Shown piece after piece: positions 19,930 to 24,732 of a DNA stretch of 24,732 bases. A model generated the notes under the pieces. It was not told the origin of the DNA and made no database searches. It saw only the letters and a list, made by a program, of their open reading frames with translations. Location of the stretch: NCBI GenBank assembly GCA_001579985.1, contig LRSR01007124.1, positions 1-24,732 of the forward strand, in the 5' to 3' direction. Positions within the stretch are counted from its first letter, which is position 1. The number at the start of each line of letters is the position of its first letter. The position numbers were made by a program, and so were the translations under genes. Origin of the DNA: Hypsibius dujardini (lineage: Eukaryota > Tardigrada > Eutardigrada > Parachela > Hypsibiidae).

Positions 19930-21337
19930 ATGGCCAACATCGACAGTATCCTAAAAGGCCGGCCCGCGGAGATTTTGAGTCCTTATAAGGTTCATCATCA
20001 TGGTTTCCTCAGTCGATTGATCGATTAGATGGGCAGATGAATTGATTGATTGATTGATTAATCGATTTGTGGTTCTCTTCTTGTAGCTCATCGTTGCCGT
20101 CCTCATTCGCGAGTACATCCGACTGCGCCGGGAACTCTGTCCCGACCTGTTCTCCCCAAAAATGACTTCCCTTGCCAAAGAAAAAGAGCGCGATGAATGC
20201 CGCAACTATGTCACGCGGAACAGCATCGATTTGGATCATTTTGCGTTGAGTGCGAAAGAAGCCTTCGACACGCTGCGTTTGCTGCAACACTTAGCGCGGT
20301 CGCCTGAACGAAGCTTCTCGTGTTTGATCTATATCATAAGGAGGGTATTGAACAAAGCCCATTTCCTTCTATTCCAGAGGGTGATCGAGCTGTTTAAGAA
20401 GGATGATCAGGATGAAATTGCCCGGTGAGTTTTACGTGTTCGCTGAACCAGTGACTGATTTATTGTCGCGGCTTTTGATTAGCTCAAACTCTCATCGCAT
20501 TGTTGCTTGGTTGCTTGATTGATTGATATATAGTTCGCTAACGCACCGTCTCCAGTTAATTGAAATATTCCATGGGATTGAAATATTCCGACGGAGACTA
20601 TCCTAATTGTTATTAAATTAAATTTTGAAACTTCAAACATGTTTTTAAAAATGGGTACATATTTACCATTTTAAGATATAATGGAATAACAATACCGGTT
20701 TATTTTACTTATAGTCGCTTTTTCGACCATTTCAACAAAGTCTTTCTCTTTTAGTAGTTGTGAGCTCATTGCGGTCAAAAGCAGTTGGTTCCCGTTCCTG
20801 TCATTATGAAAACCCATTGAGCAATGAAATTTATGCTTTTCCAGGTATGTGGATTGCAACTTGGGACAAGTGATGCATGCGGCCAAGATGGAGAATGCCA
20901 CAGGTAGTCTCTTCGTCCAGAATGTCAAAGTCACCTTCGATGAAATGACATTCACGACCTGTGAGCGTTTCAACGATGCGGTCCTTGAATACATCAATGC
21001 GGGCTTCATGCAAATGGGCGAAGTGTATGGCAAGTCGCCTTTGTCGCCGGACAAAGAGAGCGGATCGAATGGAGCCAGTGTCGGTGTCACGGAGTCGCAG
21101 ACCGGATATGTCTTGTGCCGGGAAGCTGATTTGATTGAAACTAATCCACAAGCGGCTGGCGATCTCTCGTTTGCCGACGAGCAGGTGGCGCGGGTTTTGG
21201 ATTTGAAGCCCTCTGTTGAAAATGGTAAAGACAATCCGATCGACTTCGCTTTGATCTTTACTTGTGGGAGGTTCCTTTTTAGTGTCTGTTTGGCTATCTG
21301 CCTGCCTGTCTGCCTGTCTGCCTGTCTGTTTGTCTAT

Positions 21338-21376
<39 letters not shown>

Positions 21377-23331
21377 GCTCTCTTTCTGTTTATCTGTGTG
21401 TCTGTTTGTACGTGCGTGTGTATCTATGTATTTTGTGTAATTTGTTATTAATCTGTGTCTCCATGTTCATCACTATCTGTTATGGAATTTCCAAGTCTCA
21501 GGTGTCTCTTGTTTTCAGTTGCCTTTGTCCAGTATCTCGACGACATCCGGCGGAAAAACTATCAGGGCGCACTGGACGCCCTGCATCGCTACAGTGTCCT
21601 TAAAGGCATTCCCGATGAGCGGCCGTGGCGCAACGGCGATCAGTCTCCTGCCCTGCAACCCGGTGGAGCCAGTCTGCACATTTGCATAATGCACTTCACC
21701 GCCGGTCATTCGGCCCTCGCATTGGAATCCTTAAAAGAGTGCATATTTTTGGCGCAAGAAAAAGGAGCCACTGAACTTCTCAGTACCTGCATGTACTGGC
21801 TGGCCGCTCTGGAGCTCAACAACAACCAGTATGAGAAGCTGTATCGCGGTGCGCGGGGAGGGGAATTCGTGCGGTATCCCGATGTGCTGCGTCAGTTTGC
21901 GGCCGCCATCGCTCGTTTTGATGCGTTGAGCGGGGCGAGTATGCTGAAGGCCTTCCACGATCTCAACTACTCGGAAGCCATCAATGACGCGGCCTGCGGT
22001 TGCGCTGCCTTGATACAGCAGTACACGACGCGGGCAACCATGTGGAAGCTGTACGGGTTTGAGGATCTGGCAGTGGTGTACGCCCAGGCGTCTGTGCAGT
22101 TGCTGGCTGGCGCTCAACCCAACGGCTTCCCTGTGGCCAATGATGCCGTTGCATTGTCGCTGGGTTAGTCGGACTTCAAACTTACAAACAACCGTCAGAC
22201 ATGCAGACTCCAACAGACAGGCATCCAGGCTAATTAGCAGATACAGTTAAAGACATTTAAAACAGACTCTGCAATCCAAGACGGTCTTCTGTTTTAGGTC
22301 TTCTGCTCGAACAAGCAGTGAGAAAGAATGATCAACCTGCCTTGGAAGTACTTTTCGACTATAGTCACGAGACTTTCCCCATTGACAGCAGCAAGGAGTG
22401 GCACGCATGGGGACTGGCGGAACTGGCGTGGAAGTACCAGAAGAACTTCCACCAGCAAGATTACGGAGCTTGTGAGGTGATCGTTGATCAGCTAAGCGTA
22501 ATCAATCCGGCCGAGGCTTCGCTCAGAAGGGCGGAATTGCTCTACGCCAAAGATTTGATGCCCCGAAAAGCGTTGATTCTGTTGAGTGAAATGTATGATG
22601 CAGGGCGGAATATTTCCGCTCACATAGATGACATCAGCAAGTTTTCAATCACGCTCAAACTGCGCATCCTGCGGTTAAAAGGTAAGGTTTACTTTTGTTG
22701 ATCGCCCTTTCGTTCTTGTCTACGCTTTTCGGTAACTTCTCGGTCTATCAGATCATTGTTGTCTGCGGTCGACTTCCTCAGTCAATTACGTGTTACCTTT
22801 ACTTGTACTTTTTTCTCCTTTTTTCATTGGTGATTGTTGCTGACAATAAAATCTTCTTATTTAGGTGAAATTTACCTGAAAACTGGATGTGAACTGGAGG
22901 CGCTGGAGACCGCCAAGGAAGCATTAGGCCTATCTGTGGACCATCCCAACAGTCTGCTCAAAGCTAAAGTGCAGCTGCAGCTCGCTTATATCTGGTATCA
23001 CCTGAAGGAGCTCTCGCAGTCCCGAAACTGCATGGCATTGAGCTTTCCCGTATTATGCGGTTGCGGTTGCCCACTGGACGAGGCCAAGGCGTGGTTCCTG
23101 AAAGGGAAGCTGATCACCCCCAAGAACAGCCTTGAAGAGATCAGATGTTACGAACACGCCCTGGAACTGTTTTCCCGGTGCCCCTCCGTAGCGGATATGC
23201 TGGAATGTTTGCGTCTCCTCGCCGTGCTTTACGAGACGATGGGCCAGACTGCATCACGAGATCATGTTTGCGGCCTTTTTCTGACACTTCACGACAAATT
23301 TCCCCACATTGCCGTTGAAAAATCTCTTTGA
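19930..23331 (+). CDS. ANAPC5: Anaphase-promoting complex subunit 5
   Basis: Six exons: 19930-19989, 20087-20424, 20845-21224, 21519-22163, 22298-22681, 22865-23331. They give 757 aa (human 755). It is a TPR-type scaffold subunit of the APC/C platform, the ubiquitin ligase that drives exit from mitosis; it has no catalytic role of its own. Recognised by collinear similarity: N-terminal LSPYKLIVAVLIREYIRLRR (human TPYKIAVLVLL); the Apc5 motif FVQYLDDIRRKNYQGALDAL; TPR helices LHICIMHFTAGHSALALESL and TMWKLYGFEDLAVVYAQASV; further TPRs GEIYLKTGCELEALETAKEA; and the end RDHVCGLFLTLHDKFPH. The region of residues 130-215 is poorly conserved. A 33-nt in-frame stretch at 20345-20377 looks like a tiny GT-AG intron but is kept as coding. 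Intron 3 holds a CTGC/TCTG repeat. Confidence 0.93.
21282..21376. repeat. CTGC/CTGT microsatellite in ANAPC5 intron 3
   Basis: Alternating CTGCCTGT units and a CCTGCCTG run lie in intron 3 (21225-21518). The long open frames here read through from the upstream exon and have no independent meaning. Confidence 0.92.
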
Positions 23332-23373
23332 GCTCTCGCTACTCCACTGAACGTTCCTGTTTACTGACAAAGC

Positions 23374-23379
23374 AATAAA
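23374..23379 (+). terminator. Poly(A) signal AATAAA of ANAPC5
   Basis: AATAAA lies 43 nt after the ANAPC5 stop codon, giving a very short 3' UTR that ends just before the 20-bp minisatellite. Confidence 0.75.
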
Positions 23380-23422
23380 ATCTGTTTCGCCGACGCAATC
23401 CATGACTCCCGCCCGTGTACGT

Positions 23423-23695
23423 TGAGTCCGTTGAGTCCGGATTCCGTCCGTTGGGTCCGGATTCCGTCCGTTGGGTCCGGATTCCGTCCGTTGAGTCCGG
23501 ATTCCGTCCGTTGAGTCCGGATTCCGTCCGTTGGGTCCGGATTCCGTCCGTTGAGTCCGGATTCCATCCGTTGAGTCCGGATTCCGTCCGTTTAGCCCGG
23601 ATTCCGTCCGTTTAGCCCGGATTCCGTCCGTTGGGTCCGGATTCCGTCCGTTGAGTCCGGATTCCGTCCGTTTAGTCCGGATTCCGTCCGTTGAA
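23423..23695. repeat. 20-bp minisatellite, about 13 copies
   Basis: The unit TTGAGTCCGGATTCCGTCCG has variants TTGGGTCC, TTTAGCCC and one CATCCG. A 60-bp period (three units) shows directly. All frames are nearly free of stops on both strands, producing spurious peptides such as SGFRPLGPDSVRW. It separates the convergent ANAPC5 gene and SLC35F-like relic. Confidence 0.95.
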
Positions 23696-23709
23696 CTGGG
23701 AGTTTTCCT

Positions 23710-24667
23710 TCACGCCGTTTTGTCGTGGAACCAACCGATTGTTGTTGCGGATGGGCCCAAGTCGCTGTTGGATGGTGCATCAACAACGCCCGTGGTGGGA
23801 ATGAGTGGATCGATCGGTTTCGCCTTCTTGAAGCTCCTTTCCAGCTGAGCTACGTACTCATCTGGCAGAACTAGGCTGAGAATAACCAGTCAGATGGGAA
23901 CGGTGCCGACGATCCGAGCAGTGTGCATTTTGACTCCACGGAGAAAAACATCGATTCATAGAACACGGGGTAAAATGTTAAAGAGGTAGGCGACAGGTAA
24001 AGGGTACCTGGTGCTCAGGCAGTCAGATATACTACACACACCGCTATTGGTCGCGAGAATGAGGAGCTCCGATATGGACATGAAGAACGGGTTAAATATG
24101 ACGAGTCCATACCCGGCGGCCATGCTGAACAGCATGTAATAAAGCAGCCTAAGTAATAGTAATAACGAACATTAAGCCCATGGGATGTATCCCGATCGGC
24201 ATTTATGGATGTGGGGGAAGAACTCCACATGGTTTAACTTCAAGATCAGCGGCACTGGCCATAGGACAAGACAGTTGATTAGGAACATTGCCGATACCAC
24301 AAAAGAGGTCTGACCCAGGTCCAACTGTGGGAAGGCTTTCTTGGAAGCTAACTAAGAAAAAGATTTGTTTGCGAAGTTGACGTAGAAAGGCGCGTAATAG
24401 AGGCACTGCAGTCTCAGTGACCGCCATATCCATCGAGGTGAATCGTACCAATTGGAGTGCATCTGCGAGGGCAGCTACGATTGTAGCAACTATTCCGCTA
24501 ATGGAACTGGTGGTTCCCACTTCCGTTAATGGAACTGGTGGTCACCACTTCCGCTAATGAAACTGGTGGTCACCACTTCCGTTAATGGAACTGTTGGTTC
24601 CCACTTCCGCCGTATCGCCGTAGACAATTAAGCCGACACCAGTAAAGGCAATGGTCACGAAAATGCC
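23710..24667 (-). pseudogene. SLC35F-family transporter, 3' part, apparently disrupted
   Basis: Reading the - strand from 24667: exon 24449-24667 (after a TTAG acceptor) encodes GIFVTIAFTGVGLIVYGD, then a 28-bp array, then GIVATIVAALADALQL. The next exon (from 24351) encodes LASKKAFPQLDLGQTSFVV, NCLVLWPVPLILKLNHVEFF and YIPW. Further on come AAGYGLVIFNPFFMSISELL, then IDVFLRGVKMHTARIVGTVP and LVLPDEYVAQLERSF, with a final stop at 23710-23712. Order and motifs (LLWPVPLIL-HVE, IPW, PLFISIG-like, LLLPED-like) match the second half of SLC35F3/F4/F5-type drug/metabolite-superfamily carriers (ten membrane helices). Defects: a TAG inside the 28-bp array, TAA right after IPWA, TGA between VGTVPI and LVILSL at a position where relatives have a residue, and no AG acceptor before IDVFLRG. 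The 5' half is beyond the window. A functional but mis-read gene is possible if the assembly has errors. Confidence 0.62.
24496..24610. repeat. 28-bp tandem repeat, four copies, inside the SLC35F-like exon
   Basis: On the gene strand the units begin GGAAGTGG(GA/TG)ACCA and end CAGTTCCATTA(A/G)C, four times with a few changes. Three extra copies add 84 nt, which restores frame afterwards, but the middle copies are read out of frame and contain a TAG. Confidence 0.9.
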
Positions 24668-24732
24668 CTAATTTGAACAACAGGGTGCCGCTGTTACTGT
24701 TATATACTTCTATATGCATACCCTTTACAAAA

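Noticed and set aside
23361-23786. Repeat proteins on both strands (ESGLNGRNPDPTDGIRTQ; PDSVRWVRIPSVESGF)
   Set aside because: They are stop-free frames of a 20-bp minisatellite, read on both strands and in all registers.
24015-24520. Alternative minus-strand frames such as MWSSSPTSINADRD and MGTTSSISGIVATI as new genes
   Set aside because: They are mis-framed readings or in-frame fragments of the SLC35F-like relic. The conserved membrane-helix motifs lie in the frame described for the pseudogene.
1-24732. tRNA, rRNA, snRNA or selenocysteine elements
   Set aside because: No cloverleaf, box or conserved RNA core was seen by eye. A covariance-model scan would be decisive and could not be run. 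The TGA in the transporter relic was considered as Sec but accompanies other stops, so decay is the simpler reading.

Overview
The window is nuclear DNA from an animal, most likely an invertebrate. Five intact protein genes are conserved single-copy eukaryotic genes. Their coding regions are broken by GT-AG introns of 58 to about 1,090 nt, they use AATAAA or ATTAAA poly(A) signals, and the introns and spacers are full of micro- and minisatellites and short inverted-repeat elements. Nothing bacterial, viral, CRISPR-like or tRNA/rRNA-like was found. The species cannot be named from what I can see. All exon joins below were read by hand: every junction keeps frame, and each assembled protein is close to the family's usual length.

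Layout, left to right, with strands strictly alternating: (1) repeat-rich spacer 1-1661; (2) TXNDC15-like membrane thioredoxin-fold protein, + strand, 1662-4196, 5 exons, 408 aa; (3) SSRP1, the HMG-box subunit of the FACT histone chaperone, - strand, 4603-9020, 14 exons, 698 aa; (4) CLYBL-like mitochondrial citramalyl-CoA lyase, + strand, 9552-11403, 5 exons, 362 aa; (5) a cluster of inverted-repeat (MITE-like) elements, 11436-12254; (6) POLRMT, the mitochondrial RNA polymerase, - strand, 12508 to about 19615, about 23 exons, about 1,258 aa; (7) ANAPC5, the APC/C subunit, + strand, 19930-23331, 6 exons, 757 aa; (8) a 20-bp minisatellite; (9) the 3' part of an SLC35F-family transporter relic, - strand, 23710-24667, with several in-frame stops. 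The pairs SSRP1/CLYBL and POLRMT/ANAPC5 are head-to-head with short shared upstream regions. The other pairs are tail-to-tail.

The genes do not form a pathway. CLYBL and POLRMT both act in the mitochondrion, SSRP1 and ANAPC5 in the nucleus, and TXNDC15 in the secretory/ciliary membrane system. I see no new multi-gene system. The unusual material is how repeats meet splicing: a TA-flanked inverted-repeat element whose end coincides with a POLRMT splice donor, a 63-bp minisatellite that has copied another POLRMT exon end and its donor five times, a probable GC-AG intron needed to complete the SSRP1 HMG box, and a 28-bp tandem expansion inside an exon of the transporter relic.
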